64,000 nt of DNA from an uncultured Fulvivirga sp. (GCA_947500555.1 CANMSE010000001.1:434001-498000); one strand, 5' to 3'; positions 29,557 through 39,726 are shown, counted from the stretch's first letter. The notes: generated by a model from the sequence alone, not told the origin. A program made the numbers and translations.

Positions 29557-31101
29557 CTAAAGCTGTTTGAGAAGCCTTGTAATAGACACTAATTCAGACA
29601 CCCTTGATCTAAGCGTAGAAATATCTATTCTTTCCTGATTCGAGGAATCTCTATCCCGTAGCGTCACTGTGTTGTCCTCTAATGTTTGATGATCAACAGT
29701 AACTGCATATGGAGTGCCTATAGCATCCTGACGTCTGTAACGCTTGCCTATAGCATCCTTTTCATCATATTGGCAGTTAAAGTCTAATTTTAGCTCATCA
29801 ATGATCTCACGGGCCTTTTCGGGTAATCCATCTTTTTTGACCAATGGTAAAACAGCTACTTTATACGGAGCCAGAGCCGCTGGTATTTTCATAACGGTTC
29901 GTTCACTACCATCTTCTAGCGTTTCTTCAACGTACGAAGCACTCATAATTGCCAGGAACATTCTATCAAGACCAATAGAAGTCTCCACCACATAAGGCAC
30001 ATAATTTTTATTTTCCTGTGGATCAAAAAATTGAAGTTTCTTTCCGGAGTGCTCTTCATGGGCTTTTAAATCAAAATCCGTACGACTATGAATACCTTCA
30101 AGTTCTTTAAAGCCCATCGGAAAGTTGAACTCTATATCGCATGCAGCATTAGCATAATGCGCTAGATTCAGATGATCATGAAAACGATAATTCTCCTCTC
30201 CAAGGCCTAGTATTTTGTGCCACTTAATTCGGTTCTCCTTCCATCTGTCATACCATTCTATTTCTTCACCGGGTTTAACAAAGAACTGCATTTCCATTTG
30301 CTCAAATTCACGCATGCGAAATATGAATTGACGTGCTATAATCTCATTTCGAAAAGCTTTGCCAATCTGGGCAATACCAAAAGGTATTTTCATGCGACCC
30401 GATTTCTGCACATTTAAAAAGTTCACAAAAATCCCCTGGGCGGTTTCAGGACGTAGGTAAATTTTATTAGCCCCTTCAGCCAAAGAGCCTAACTCTGTCG
30501 AAAACATTAAATTAAACTGACGCACATCAGTCCAGTTTTTTGAACCAGATACCGGGTCGGCTATTCCAAGTTCTTCAATCAAAGTTTTTAAGTCAGATAA
30601 ATTATCCGATTCTATGGCCGTTTTCATTTGGTTATTGATAGAGTCAATTTGCTCTGAATAACCCAGTACCCGTTGATTGGTAGCTACAAATTGATCTTTG
30701 TCAAAAGAGTCTCCAAACCTCTTAGCCGCCTTTGATACCTCCTTCGCAATCTTAGCTTCAATTTTTGCAATATGATCCTCGATCAAAACATCTGCGCGAT
30801 ACCGTTTTTTAGAGTCCTTGTTGTCAATCATCGGATCGTTGAATGCATCTACATGACCAGAAGCCTTCCACGTTGTGGGATGCATAAAAATCGAAGCATC
30901 TATACCCACAATATTTTCATGAAGCTGTACCATGGCTTTCCACCAGTACGCCTTAATATTGTTCTTTAGCTCTACTCCATTTTGCCCATAATCATAGGCT
31001 GCAGCTAATCCATCATAAATCTCGCTTGAGGGGAATATAAACCCGTACTCTTTTGCATGAGAAATGATCTTTTTGAGCAAATTGTCTTCCTGTTGTGCCA
31101 T
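29557..31101 (-). CDS. glyS: Glycine--tRNA ligase (single-chain type)
   Basis: About 514 aa, the dimeric class II form found in Bacteroidota. Visible are the N-terminal GFIFPSSEIYDGL, motif-2 region GIAQIGKAFRNEIIARQF, the FNLMFSTELG and RPETAQGIFVNF segments, motif 3 ETSIGLDRMFLAIM, and the anticodon-binding domain with RYRRQDAIGTPYAVTVD. ATG 31101 is chosen over the in-frame TTG at 31110, which overlaps a TATCTTTG promoter-like box. It heads a unit glyS - MtfA-like - dgt. Confidence 0.97.
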   Translation of the reverse strand: MAQQEDNLLKKIISHAKEYGFIFPSSEIYDGLAAAYDYGQNGVELKNNIKAYWWKAMVQLHENIVGIDASIFMHPTTWKASGHVDAFNDPMIDNKDSKKRYRADVLIEDHIAKIEAKIAKEVSKAAKRFGDSFDKDQFVATNQRVLGYSEQIDSINNQMKTAIESDNLSDLKTLIEELGIADPVSGSKNWTDVRQFNLMFSTELGSLAEGANKIYLRPETAQGIFVNFLNVQKSGRMKIPFGIAQIGKAFRNEIIARQFIFRMREFEQMEMQFFVKPGEEIEWYDRWKENRIKWHKILGLGEENYRFHDHLNLAHYANAACDIEFNFPMGFKELEGIHSRTDFDLKAHEEHSGKKLQFFDPQENKNYVPYVVETSIGLDRMFLAIMSASYVEETLEDGSERTVMKIPAALAPYKVAVLPLVKKDGLPEKAREIIDELKLDFNCQYDEKDAIGKRYRRQDAIGTPYAVTVDHQTLEDNTVTLRDRDSSNQERIDISTLRSRVSELVSITRLLKQL

Positions 31102-31107
31102 AGCGCG

Positions 31108-31115
31108 CAAAGATA
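31108..31115 (-). promoter_or_regulatory. Putative -7 box giving a near-leaderless glyS transcript
   Basis: TATCTTTG on the minus strand (31115-31108) fits TAnnTTTG. It is 6 nt from ATG 31101, the same octamer and the same spacing as at pnuC. I see no good -33 element. Confidence 0.4.
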
Positions 31116-31147
31116 ATAAAATGCGCTAATTGCATACCCCTGTAAAA

Positions 31148-32842
31148 TTAACTTAAAGGTAATTTTATATGGAAAGCGGATCCTTTACCTGGTTCTGATT
31201 CCAGCCAGAGTTTTGCATTGATTTTTGTCGACATCTCCTTGGCAATATAGAGTCCTAAACCTGACCCTTCAGACTTTTCTGATGCCCGGTAAAACATGTC
31301 GAAAATCTTATTGTGAAAGTCCCGATTAATCCCCATTCCGTTATCTTCTACTCTTATAATCATTCGATGATATTCCTCTTTAGCAGCCACTCTTACATAA
31401 GGCTTTTTGCCCGACTCAAAATCCTGATACTTTATTGCATTGGTTATAAGATTATTTAGAATAATCTTTATTCTACCCTTGTCAGTAAATATTACAAGGT
31501 CTTTAGGAATATCAATCTCAAATTTGATTTGGTCACTCTTGTCAAAAAATTGTAACCCTTCTACTATATCATCAACCAGTTCCTTTAAACGGACCTCTTC
31601 ATTTTCAACAGCCAAACGAGTGTTTCTTGAGTAATCAATTATCTCCGATATAAACCCATTAAGTGTTAGTGCTCCCTTTTCTATCATCTTGAGGCATTCG
31701 TGGATTTCTCCGATGTCTTTGGATTTTTCGGCTATCCCTACCAAACCAAGAATAGAGCTTAAAGGTGCTTTCAAATCATGGGAAGTGCTATATACAAATC
31801 GATCCAATTCTTCGTTCGCCTTTTCAAGTAATGTATTCTGCTCCTCCATTTTCTGAAGTGCCATTTTCAGATCATCAACATCTACGATTGTTCCAACCAT
31901 ACGAAGCGGTCGGCCATTTTCATCCCATTGTGCTTGCCCTGATAATAATATCCATATGTAGGTATCATCCCCCTTGCGCAAACGGCATTCTAAAATGAAA
32001 GAAAGTTTGTTTTTCAGATGTTCTTCTAAGGTTTTTTTTACTTTATTCTGATCTTCAGGATGTATTACTCTATTTATCTTTTCTGAAGTCATATTCTGAT
32101 ATTTCTCTTCTGGATAGTTGAGCAATTCAACCATCAATGGACTGATGAATAGCTTATCATTAACTACATCCCAGTCCCAAATACCTACACTCGATCCTTG
32201 AATCGCCAATTCAAATCGACTTTTGCTTTCTCTTAAATCTGTAGTCAGACGCATCATTTCCTTTTGCGCCTTAACCATTTTACGCTCATATTTCACACTC
32301 AGCGTCATGATGTGATACATAATGGTCATCAATGCTACTAAGCAAACACAAAAATTAATGAAGAAACTTGATTGAATGTATGCCTGCGAAAGAGGGATTT
32401 GCTCAAATGAAAGCAAATCGGTGAAGTATACTATGTAAAAAACTACTACACTGAAAAGACCTATGGCAATGGCACTTATTTTTTCTTCTGTACCAAATAT
32501 GGTAAATGCAGCTACTCCAACCACTAAAAAATACATGAAAAGCCCTGTTTCTGCGGTTTCCCATGAAGCTAAGATGCCTAGAAGGAGGGTGCCTGATAGC
32601 AATAGAATGATTTTAGCCAGAGTAACTCGGTTATATCTTAACAGAATAATCGAGGTAAGACTACCTGTTAGTAAAATAAAATAATATGGCAAATAGGCAA
32701 AAGCCCCATTTAGAAAATCAAATGCAAGATAAAACAAGCAAATAAGACAAGATAAAACTGCTATTTGACGAGTTAATTTTATCCTTCGCTCTGTCGACCA
32801 TATACTGAAGTCCTCTTCTACTGTATCACTTGATCTTGTCAT
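31148..32842 (-). CDS. PAS-domain sensor histidine kinase
   Basis: 564 aa. The N-terminal ~190 residues carry about six membrane helices (MASE-like, unnamed). A PAS_3 domain follows (about 205-320, LRESKSRFELAIQGSSVGIWDW), then a coiled coil, a HisKA box STSHDLKAPLSS and an HATPase domain with NNLITNAIKYQ, DNGMGI and GSGLGLYIAKEM. No receiver or output domain is attached and no response-regulator gene is adjacent, so the partner lies elsewhere. Confidence 0.92.
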   Translation of the reverse strand: MTRSSDTVEEDFSIWSTERRIKLTRQIAVLSCLICLFYLAFDFLNGAFAYLPYYFILLTGSLTSIILLRYNRVTLAKIILLLSGTLLLGILASWETAETGLFMYFLVVGVAAFTIFGTEEKISAIAIGLFSVVVFYIVYFTDLLSFEQIPLSQAYIQSSFFINFCVCLVALMTIMYHIMTLSVKYERKMVKAQKEMMRLTTDLRESKSRFELAIQGSSVGIWDWDVVNDKLFISPLMVELLNYPEEKYQNMTSEKINRVIHPEDQNKVKKTLEEHLKNKLSFILECRLRKGDDTYIWILLSGQAQWDENGRPLRMVGTIVDVDDLKMALQKMEEQNTLLEKANEELDRFVYSTSHDLKAPLSSILGLVGIAEKSKDIGEIHECLKMIEKGALTLNGFISEIIDYSRNTRLAVENEEVRLKELVDDIVEGLQFFDKSDQIKFEIDIPKDLVIFTDKGRIKIILNNLITNAIKYQDFESGKKPYVRVAAKEEYHRMIIRVEDNGMGINRDFHNKIFDMFYRASEKSEGSGLGLYIAKEMSTKINAKLWLESEPGKGSAFHIKLPLS

Positions 32843-32929
32843 ATATTATGAACCGGAGTATAATTTAACTTAACTTCTAAAGTAATTTAATTATCAATAA
32901 GTTAAGATGAACTGCCCTAAATAGATTAA

Positions 32930-34855
32930 TCAGTCATTATCGAACAAAAGAGTCATTTTGTCCAAACTTTCAGTAGAACCAACCATGGTGATCCAGTCTC
33001 CTTTTCTGAGCCTTGTATATCCATGGGAAATGATCATTTGCCCCTTTCTGCGAATGGATAAAATGATAACATCTTGTGGTAGTCTCATATCTCTTAATGA
33101 TAGACCAAATAGGTTCGGATTTAGCACTTGGAGGTCGATAGTATCCTGACCCTCCTGCATACCCAAAAGAAGTGAAGTAGCCTGAGGTGATCTGACAAAA
33201 TGATCCATCAGACTTACCATGGCTGTGGATGGATCCACTACAAGGGCACCTAGTTTATGAAACTTGTCAAAGTTATAATGGTTATTCAATCTAACTATGA
33301 CATCTTTTGTTCCTACATGTTCATAGATCAGTTCAGCAACTTGTTCGTTTTCGTCATCAGTGAGCATTAAAACAGCTGCTTCTGATAAGTTAGCATCTAA
33401 TTGATTTAGCGCTTCCAAATTTAATTCCTCAATGATTCGGATATCTATATCTGGGTACTCCTCTTTGTCAATATCTTTTCTTCTTGTCGCCAATTTCACC
33501 TCCCAACCATGACTTTTGAGTTGTCGCACTAAAGCAACCGATTGACTTTCAAAACCAAATACAATGGCGTCTCTGAGCCCATCAAATTCAGGAGTTGAAG
33601 CTCTTGCATGACTCTCGCCTACTCTATTGATAGCCCATTTAAAAAATGGTGGTCCAACAATTTGATTAATAACAATTACGGCAATGATGAGGGTAGAAAA
33701 TTCCTGACCCCACTCTGGAAAATTTGCTGCAACGATCGTTGCCAAACCAAGCCCGACACCTGCTTGTGTGATGTAAGGCATCCAACCGATACGATTGAAA
33801 AGGGGTGGATCACCAGCAAGGTTTCCTCCGATATAAGCTCCAATCATCATACTGACTAACCTGATGGCAAAAAATAGTAAAGCAATTGGCCAAACCTTAA
33901 CCAATAAATCCAAAGACATGCTGGCACCAGCTAAGGTAAAAAAGCATACATAAATAAGTGGGCCAACGTCATCCAGCAGTTTGATGAATTCATGTCTGTA
34001 TTTGCTGTAGTTAGTGACGATGAAACTTCCTATAATACATATGAGAAGTGGTTCAATTAAGAACTCCTTTCCGAATTCTACTGCCGTATAGTCTTTTATA
34101 AAATAGTATAACAGATACACTGAGTAACCTAGTGCAAGAATGTAAACTATTTTGGCATACTTATGTATTCTGAAAGATAGAAGCATAATGATTAACCTGC
34201 CAACCAAGTAGCCAAGGGCAAAAGAAGTGGCAAGCTCGACCAGAATAATTAATAAAAACCAGAAACTCAGGTCTGACCCCTTAACTAGTACACTCGCCAG
34301 TGACATACATATGGCAAAAAGGATTATTACTAAAAAGTCCTTTAATACTGTCACACCCATAGCTGTTTGGGTGAATGGGCCTTTTGCTCTAACTTCATTA
34401 ATAATAGCAATAGCAGAAGCGGGAGATCTGGCGACAAAAATTGTGGCGGTAAGTATGGCAGCAGCTATTCGAGCTTCTGCGCTCATATCTTGCATAAAAT
34501 GAATATAGTCAGCCAAAAAGTACACTGCGAGGGCACTCATCACAAAAGTGACCACGAGCTGACCAAAGGTCATCCACTTAATACTCTTAAGCCTACCTCT
34601 TAGGTCCTTCAGATATAACTCTGCTGCTGCAGCAAAAGCGATAAAAGCTAATGAAAGGTCATTGACAAACTGAAGCTTAAACTTCGATACTGAAGGAACA
34701 AGATCAAGAATAAAGGGGCCTGAAATGACCCCAATAATTAGCAACCCCGTAATTAAAGGAAGCTTTAGTTGTTGAAATTTCTTGGCAATTTGATTGGAGG
34801 CAATCGCCACTATCAAAAACCCAAGAAGTAACGTAACCACTTGACTGTCTATCAT
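32930..34855 (-). CDS. CPA2-family cation:proton antiporter with TrkA-N/TrkA-C (RCK) domains
   Basis: 641 aa. An antiporter domain with about 12 helices (residues 1-400) includes the conserved FIAFAAAAELYLKDL region and FFTLAGASMSLDLL. A TrkA_N Rossmann domain (about 430-550) and a TrkA_C domain (about 570-640) follow. The usual NAD-binding GxGxxG of TrkA_N is replaced by GFESQS, and the acidic residue after beta2 is missing (ATRRK), so nucleotide gating may be lost or changed. Substrate is probably K+ or Na+, by family. Confidence 0.9.
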   Translation of the reverse strand: MIDSQVVTLLLGFLIVAIASNQIAKKFQQLKLPLITGLLIIGVISGPFILDLVPSVSKFKLQFVNDLSLAFIAFAAAAELYLKDLRGRLKSIKWMTFGQLVVTFVMSALAVYFLADYIHFMQDMSAEARIAAAILTATIFVARSPASAIAIINEVRAKGPFTQTAMGVTVLKDFLVIILFAICMSLASVLVKGSDLSFWFLLIILVELATSFALGYLVGRLIIMLLSFRIHKYAKIVYILALGYSVYLLYYFIKDYTAVEFGKEFLIEPLLICIIGSFIVTNYSKYRHEFIKLLDDVGPLIYVCFFTLAGASMSLDLLVKVWPIALLFFAIRLVSMMIGAYIGGNLAGDPPLFNRIGWMPYITQAGVGLGLATIVAANFPEWGQEFSTLIIAVIVINQIVGPPFFKWAINRVGESHARASTPEFDGLRDAIVFGFESQSVALVRQLKSHGWEVKLATRRKDIDKEEYPDIDIRIIEELNLEALNQLDANLSEAAVLMLTDDENEQVAELIYEHVGTKDVIVRLNNHYNFDKFHKLGALVVDPSTAMVSLMDHFVRSPQATSLLLGMQEGQDTIDLQVLNPNLFGLSLRDMRLPQDVIILSIRRKGQMIISHGYTRLRKGDWITMVGSTESLDKMTLLFDND

Positions 34856-34990
34856 TTTTCAGCAATCAGAATTAACGGAATGTGGAAAATACTGAAAAAA
34901 TGTGAGTCTTCACGATTTCATGTACTCTTTGAGTGTTTTTTTAAAATTTGTATCATTATACTAAATGGTTGATATACTTAGACAGAAAGA

Positions 34991-36346
34991 TTACCTGAAT
35001 CTGTTTTGAGTTTTTCCATTCTTAAATACCATATCAATAGCTAAGGTATTTTCAATTTGATCGAGCGGATTTTTATCCAATAATATCATATCAGCCAACT
35101 TCCCCGCTTCAATGGTTCCCAGACTATCTGCGGCATGCACCATTGCTGCGGCATTATGAGTCCCCATTTTAATGATATCGATAGGATCCATACCACCGAG
35201 CGCTAATAGCTGCATTTCTTCGTGTAGACTGTAGCCATGAAAATTGAAATCATTTCCTGCATCGGTGCCCAGAACCATATTTACTCCCATATCTAAGCAA
35301 CGTTGGATATCGGCTACCTTTGGAAGAAAAAGATCTTTTAGATTAATCGTATCGATGCCATAATCAAGTTTTGTCAACTCGGCAATTCGATTGGCTTTGG
35401 TAACGCTCTGAGGTGTAATCAACACCTTTAGGTCGGCTTCTGGGTATGCTTCATTCAATTTTGGCTCTTCCATCCATTCAGGATGCAACGGGTAAAGAAA
35501 GGATTTATCAATGATCAGAGTAGTAACCCACGAACCTTTACGCTCTATCACTGTGTTCACAGCATCCGCATGTTCATCATTTCCCCAATCAATGTCCACA
35601 CCAACGAAGTGGACATGGTTTTGTACACCCCCTCTGATTGCCATAAGAAATTCTTCTGTATCACTTGCATGGGCATAAACTTCTAGTCCATACTTAGCCG
35701 CTTCTTCTACTGTCTTATCAATAAACTCTTGAGGTATACGCTCAACAAAGGGAGGAGAGGGACCATCTTCGATAGTAAGTTTGATCCCTAAGATGGGGAA
35801 TTGAGCTACCTGCTTCACGAGCCGGGCAATTTGGGCTGTATCTCGCAAAAAGAATATAGTCTCTCCTTCTCGCCAATTACTGCTGGCATATGTCTTCACC
35901 GGATGCCTGCCCTCCATAGTAAAATGCTGGCTAGTATGGAACACTCTTGGTGCCGGAACTGAGTCCTGTTTACCACGGGCTCTCATTTTAGCATAATATT
36001 CATTGCTAACGGTGCTACCTCCGGGGATAAAAACAGAAGTGATGCCATAGTGAATAAGCTTTGGAAAATCTTCTTCATAATCTGCGGTATGTACATGACA
36101 ATCAAATAGCCCAGGAATCAGGTATTTGCCTGTTCCATCGATTACATTTTCTTCCTGACGTATTGGGTTGGTATCAACCGAGAGTATCTTGCCACCATTG
36201 ACAATCACATTCACCTTTTCCTGTAAAGGAGCTCCGGTGCCATCGATGAGATTGACATTGGATATGATGAAATCATAAGAAGGTTTTTCAGTAGTACTAC
36301 AAGCAAGTGCGAGTGAAATAAGGAGTAAAAGGCTGACGTGTTTCAT
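34991..36346 (-). CDS. Amidohydrolase-family lipoprotein
   Basis: 451 aa, lipobox LALAC near residue 16. The metal-dependent hydrolase pattern is complete: DCHVHTADY (HxH), LGIKLTIEDG with a Lys suited to carboxylation, EVYAHASD, NHVHFVG and the late Asp in LGTDAGNDFNFHG. The imidazolonepropionase/prolidase-like branch is closest by motif; the substrate is not predictable. A lone gene, with 135 bp and 72 bp of flanking non-coding sequence. Confidence 0.88.
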   Translation of the reverse strand: MKHVSLLLLISLALACSTTEKPSYDFIISNVNLIDGTGAPLQEKVNVIVNGGKILSVDTNPIRQEENVIDGTGKYLIPGLFDCHVHTADYEEDFPKLIHYGITSVFIPGGSTVSNEYYAKMRARGKQDSVPAPRVFHTSQHFTMEGRHPVKTYASSNWREGETIFFLRDTAQIARLVKQVAQFPILGIKLTIEDGPSPPFVERIPQEFIDKTVEEAAKYGLEVYAHASDTEEFLMAIRGGVQNHVHFVGVDIDWGNDEHADAVNTVIERKGSWVTTLIIDKSFLYPLHPEWMEEPKLNEAYPEADLKVLITPQSVTKANRIAELTKLDYGIDTINLKDLFLPKVADIQRCLDMGVNMVLGTDAGNDFNFHGYSLHEEMQLLALGGMDPIDIIKMGTHNAAAMVHAADSLGTIEAGKLADMILLDKNPLDQIENTLAIDMVFKNGKTQNRFR

Positions 36347-36418
36347 AGTTTTAAATATTTATATTCGTGATAGTATTGAAAATGTCCATGCGGCATAAAA
36401 CAACACAAACTCCTATTA

Positions 36419-37642
36419 TTAAAATTTATGGTAGGTTAATTTTCTCCATCCCCATTCCATTGGGCCATAATTGAAATATTCTAACCACACTCGACTAGCC
36501 CACATTTGAAAAATAACTAATGAGAAAGCTATAGGAAAGCTAACGGAAGGTCCTATCCGTCCACCAAGTGCGAAGCCAATGCAGTAAAATAATAAAATAC
36601 AAATGACAGTTTGCATCAGGTAATTCGTTAATGCCATTCTCCCCATTGGTGCGAACAATTTAAGCCAGGTAAAACCTTTAACCCATAGAAGTGCAAGTCC
36701 ACCGATGTAACCCAAACATAGGGTTAAAATACCCAAAATATGAGTTACAGAGTCAAAAAGGCCATAGCTTTCAGGCAATTGTTTACCATCTTCATAAAAA
36801 TATAAATAAGCCATATTCAAAGGTATTCCAATTGAAAAACCAAGCATTAAAAGCTTCTTGAACAGTAACTTGTATTTGTGAGCCTCGGCCAGATAGTTGC
36901 TTCTCCCTATGTAATAACCTGCTAGATAGAATGACAGCACTTTAAAAAAACGATTTGTATTAAGTAGGTCTGCTAACCGGAATAGCGGGCCTGGTTGTAC
37001 CCAGTGCCAGAACTCTGTCCAACTATGGCTACTGTCAAAAGCGTAGGTGCGCCAGTTGTCATCCGAAATGCCGTTCTTAGCGTCTATCGCCTCGCCTATT
37101 CTTTCTAACCAGGCACCCGGAACAAACTCAAAGATTACATTAAAAGTGTCCACTGCAAGTGCGGCAAAGAGCATCGCCAAAGAAATCAAGATCAAATGCT
37201 TGTCACTTAAATTAGCAAATAAGGGCAGCAAAAGACCTGTGAGCGCATAGACCAAAAGAATGTCACCGGACCAAAAAAACTGTAAGTGGAGATAGCCAAT
37301 AACTGCAAGCACGATTAACCGCTGGTAAAATATGGGCTTCCATTGATCGGTTTTACTCTTCAATCTGGTCATGATTATTGAAAACCCAATACCAAAAAGG
37401 ATAGAAAACAAGGTATAGAACTTTCCATCAAATAATACACGGGCGCCTTGAATTAAAAGGTTATCATAATCATAGGTGGATAAAGATTTATGAGTGGTTT
37501 CAGAAGCTAAGTCATAACCACTGAAATTTATAATATTCATTATCAGTACACCGAAAAGGGCAAATCCCCTGAGAATGTCAAGGATCTCAATTCTCTCGGC
37601 CGGTGAAGTGGGTTTTATTTCATTAGACATGCTACCTAACAT
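36419..37642 (-). CDS. DUF418 (YeiB-like) multipass membrane protein
   Basis: 407 aa with about ten helices. The N-terminal signature RIEILDILRGFALFGVLIMN and the C-terminal DUF418 block (FAPMGRMALTNYLMQT, then GPMEWGWRKLTY) identify the family. The function of DUF418 proteins is not established; they resemble acyltransferase-3/heparan acetyltransferase membrane domains. A second ATG at 37630 is an equal start candidate. It is the last gene of the tight run 40437-36419. Confidence 0.9.
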   Translation of the reverse strand: MLGSMSNEIKPTSPAERIEILDILRGFALFGVLIMNIINFSGYDLASETTHKSLSTYDYDNLLIQGARVLFDGKFYTLFSILFGIGFSIIMTRLKSKTDQWKPIFYQRLIVLAVIGYLHLQFFWSGDILLVYALTGLLLPLFANLSDKHLILISLAMLFAALAVDTFNVIFEFVPGAWLERIGEAIDAKNGISDDNWRTYAFDSSHSWTEFWHWVQPGPLFRLADLLNTNRFFKVLSFYLAGYYIGRSNYLAEAHKYKLLFKKLLMLGFSIGIPLNMAYLYFYEDGKQLPESYGLFDSVTHILGILTLCLGYIGGLALLWVKGFTWLKLFAPMGRMALTNYLMQTVICILLFYCIGFALGGRIGPSVSFPIAFSLVIFQMWASRVWLEYFNYGPMEWGWRKLTYHKF

Positions 37643-37643
37643 A

Positions 37644-39110
37644 TCACTTCTCTATGTCATTTGTGCTGGAAAGTAAGAAGTCTGTTGGCTTCATTGTTGA
37701 GTAGCATTCCAAATCAAGTGGTTCACCATCAAAATAGCGAAGCACATTTTGGTCATAGCATTCCAAATTACTCAAGTTACCCAGCATATGACCCATGTGC
37801 GGGATTATGACTTGCTTGCTGTTTGGAAGCGTACTAGCAATCCTTTCTCCCGTCTCTAAAGAAAATGTTGGATCAAAACCCCCCGAAATAATTAATGCAG
37901 GTATATCTGACTTTACCGGCTCATATATTGAACGATCTACCCGATTTACAGGCCAATGATCACACGCTTCTTTTCTTGTGCGATAGATATAGTCACTTAA
38001 AAATGAAGCATATTCTGACGAGTCTGCTTCTTGATGAGGAATCTCCTCTGCACAAATATTGGAAAGGAACATGCCGTCTGCAAAGAGGTAGCTTGTAGTA
38101 GTGTCATTCAAATTAAACATCTCCAGCAATGGGGTGTAATTCTCAAGGTAAGCCTCATGAATAATATAAGGGAGTTGTGAGTAGGTATAATCTGAGTATA
38201 GATAGGAAGATATTTTTGCGGCTATAGGATACCACTTGATACTGAGTGACATGATAGAGTCATTGAAACTAACATCTACAGTCACAGTGTCGGTTAGCAT
38301 CCTTTCCTTCAAGGCAGTAAACTCACTTTTAATTTCAGGAAAAGTTGATCCGCACAATGAGTGAGTCAGACAATAATCAAACACTTTTTGCAGGGCTTGC
38401 TCCGACCACTTCCCTCGATTGGCCGTGTAGGCAATATTTGGTGCGTCCGGAGTATGCAAGACTACACGATTGATCACCTCCGGATACCGATCCATGTACA
38501 TTAGAGAAACCTTTCCACCATATGAAACTCCGTAAATATTGATTTTATCGTAGCCCAGCCACTGACGGACTTCTTCCATGTCCTCCACAATATACTTTGT
38601 GGCGTAGAAGTTAAAATCAACTGAATCTTTATACACCTCTATACAGGACATCAACTCTTCTTTGGAATAGGGATGTTCAAAGTGCTCTTGGGGAGAGGTC
38701 TTGGTTTGTATGTCAATACAATTTAGAGGTGCGGACCTTCCAGTACCTCGTACATCAATATAAACAATATCATGGTACTTCCTGAAAGTATCATCTTCTT
38801 CGGTATAAAAATACGCCTGGTTTGAGGCCGCCACTCCAGGGCCACCATCTACGATAAATATAGGTTCCCTTAAACTGTCCCTTTTCAAAGCGGGTGTAAC
38901 TGCTACAAAAAGGGGTATAGTTTTACCAGTTGATTTATCCCTATTCTCAAAGACATCCAGAGTCCCAATTAAAACGGAATCCTGAAATCCTTCAGGTTGA
39001 AAATAGGTCAGCTCGTCAAAAATTAATGGTTCAGAATATTTATGGGTACATGTCGCTAAACCGCCCATAACAACTAAAGAAAAGAGGAAATTAAGTTTTT
39101 TCATAAGCAC
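37644..39110 (-). CDS. Alpha/beta-hydrolase lipoprotein (TAP/proline-iminopeptidase-like)
   Basis: 488 aa. Lipobox GLATC follows a short signal peptide. The fold motifs are present: oxyanion GGPGVAAS, VRGTGRSAPLNC, nucleophile elbow GVSYGG, Asp in GGFDPTFS and His in PHMGHM. The C-terminal half matches the TAP-like layout of S33 peptidases, so a periplasm- or membrane-anchored peptidase or esterase is likely. It overlaps the upstream DUF2306 gene by 20 bp and is 1 bp from the DUF418 gene. Confidence 0.86.
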   Translation of the reverse strand: MLMKKLNFLFSLVVMGGLATCTHKYSEPLIFDELTYFQPEGFQDSVLIGTLDVFENRDKSTGKTIPLFVAVTPALKRDSLREPIFIVDGGPGVAASNQAYFYTEEDDTFRKYHDIVYIDVRGTGRSAPLNCIDIQTKTSPQEHFEHPYSKEELMSCIEVYKDSVDFNFYATKYIVEDMEEVRQWLGYDKINIYGVSYGGKVSLMYMDRYPEVINRVVLHTPDAPNIAYTANRGKWSEQALQKVFDYCLTHSLCGSTFPEIKSEFTALKERMLTDTVTVDVSFNDSIMSLSIKWYPIAAKISSYLYSDYTYSQLPYIIHEAYLENYTPLLEMFNLNDTTTSYLFADGMFLSNICAEEIPHQEADSSEYASFLSDYIYRTRKEACDHWPVNRVDRSIYEPVKSDIPALIISGGFDPTFSLETGERIASTLPNSKQVIIPHMGHMLGNLSNLECYDQNVLRYFDGEPLDLECYSTMKPTDFLLSSTNDIEK

Positions 39111-39726
39111 TTTTTTTTGCTCTCAGGGAAGGCATCCAAACCATAATCATCTCCATGATAACCAATGGGTAAATCCAGCACATCCATTCGTATAAAGTAT
39201 ATCGCATCAATCCATCCTCGATAAAAGGAAATAGATTATAGCCATACTCATCCAGCCTATTCAAGACTCTGATAAAAATGAAAGCAAGCCCAAAGACATA
39301 ACTTCGGATCATGAAGTTTTTGTGGTTAATGATATCCTTTTTTTGGATGCAGACATAAGCAGCAATTGTCATGAATAGCCAGAGGATGGCCAACACGAAC
39401 AAGGATGGAATTCCTCCGGACAGCGTGTAGCCATTGAAAAGCAAGTAGAATACTGTAGAGGCTCCTATGATGGACCCTACTATATAGATTTTACCTAGCG
39501 TACGATGAAGCGGTAAATATCTTTTCCTAAAGTTGGGCCAGAACTGCAGCGGTCCTAAAAATAATGTGCAAAAGGCTCCTACAAAATGAGTAACCAGCCA
39601 AGGCTTTATGGCTATTTTTCGTGGCTGTAAGTCATTAGTAAAATAGGGTTCTACACTTTCAAAATAGAACCAACCACTTAGAGCAAACACAATAGACCAA
39701 AGCGCTATTTTTAAATACTTATTCAT
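39091..39726 (-). CDS. DUF2306 membrane protein
   Basis: 211 aa, about six helices. The DUF2306 pattern is seen in THFVGAFCTLFLGPLQFW, LPLHRTLGKIY and KKDIINHKNFMIRSY, with His residues placed as in haem- or quinone-linked cytochrome b561-like folds. No function is established. It lies between a 234-aa membrane protein of similar design and the hydrolase gene, with gaps of 6 bp and a 20-bp overlap. Confidence 0.82.
   Translation of the reverse strand: MNKYLKIALWSIVFALSGWFYFESVEPYFTNDLQPRKIAIKPWLVTHFVGAFCTLFLGPLQFWPNFRKRYLPLHRTLGKIYIVGSIIGASTVFYLLFNGYTLSGGIPSLFVLAILWLFMTIAAYVCIQKKDIINHKNFMIRSYVFGLAFIFIRVLNRLDEYGYNLFPFIEDGLMRYTLYEWMCWIYPLVIMEMIMVWMPSLRAKKSAYEKT

Noticed and set aside
32869..32906. 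Inverted repeat CTTAACTT / AAGTTAAG with a 22-nt loop
   Set aside because: AT-only 8-bp arms, a long loop and no T-run following; too weak for a terminator call and possible by chance in an AT-rich gap.
34917..34938. Short palindrome ACTC-TTT-GAGT before the antiporter gene
   Set aside because: Four-base arms are expected by chance, and nothing else marks it as an operator.
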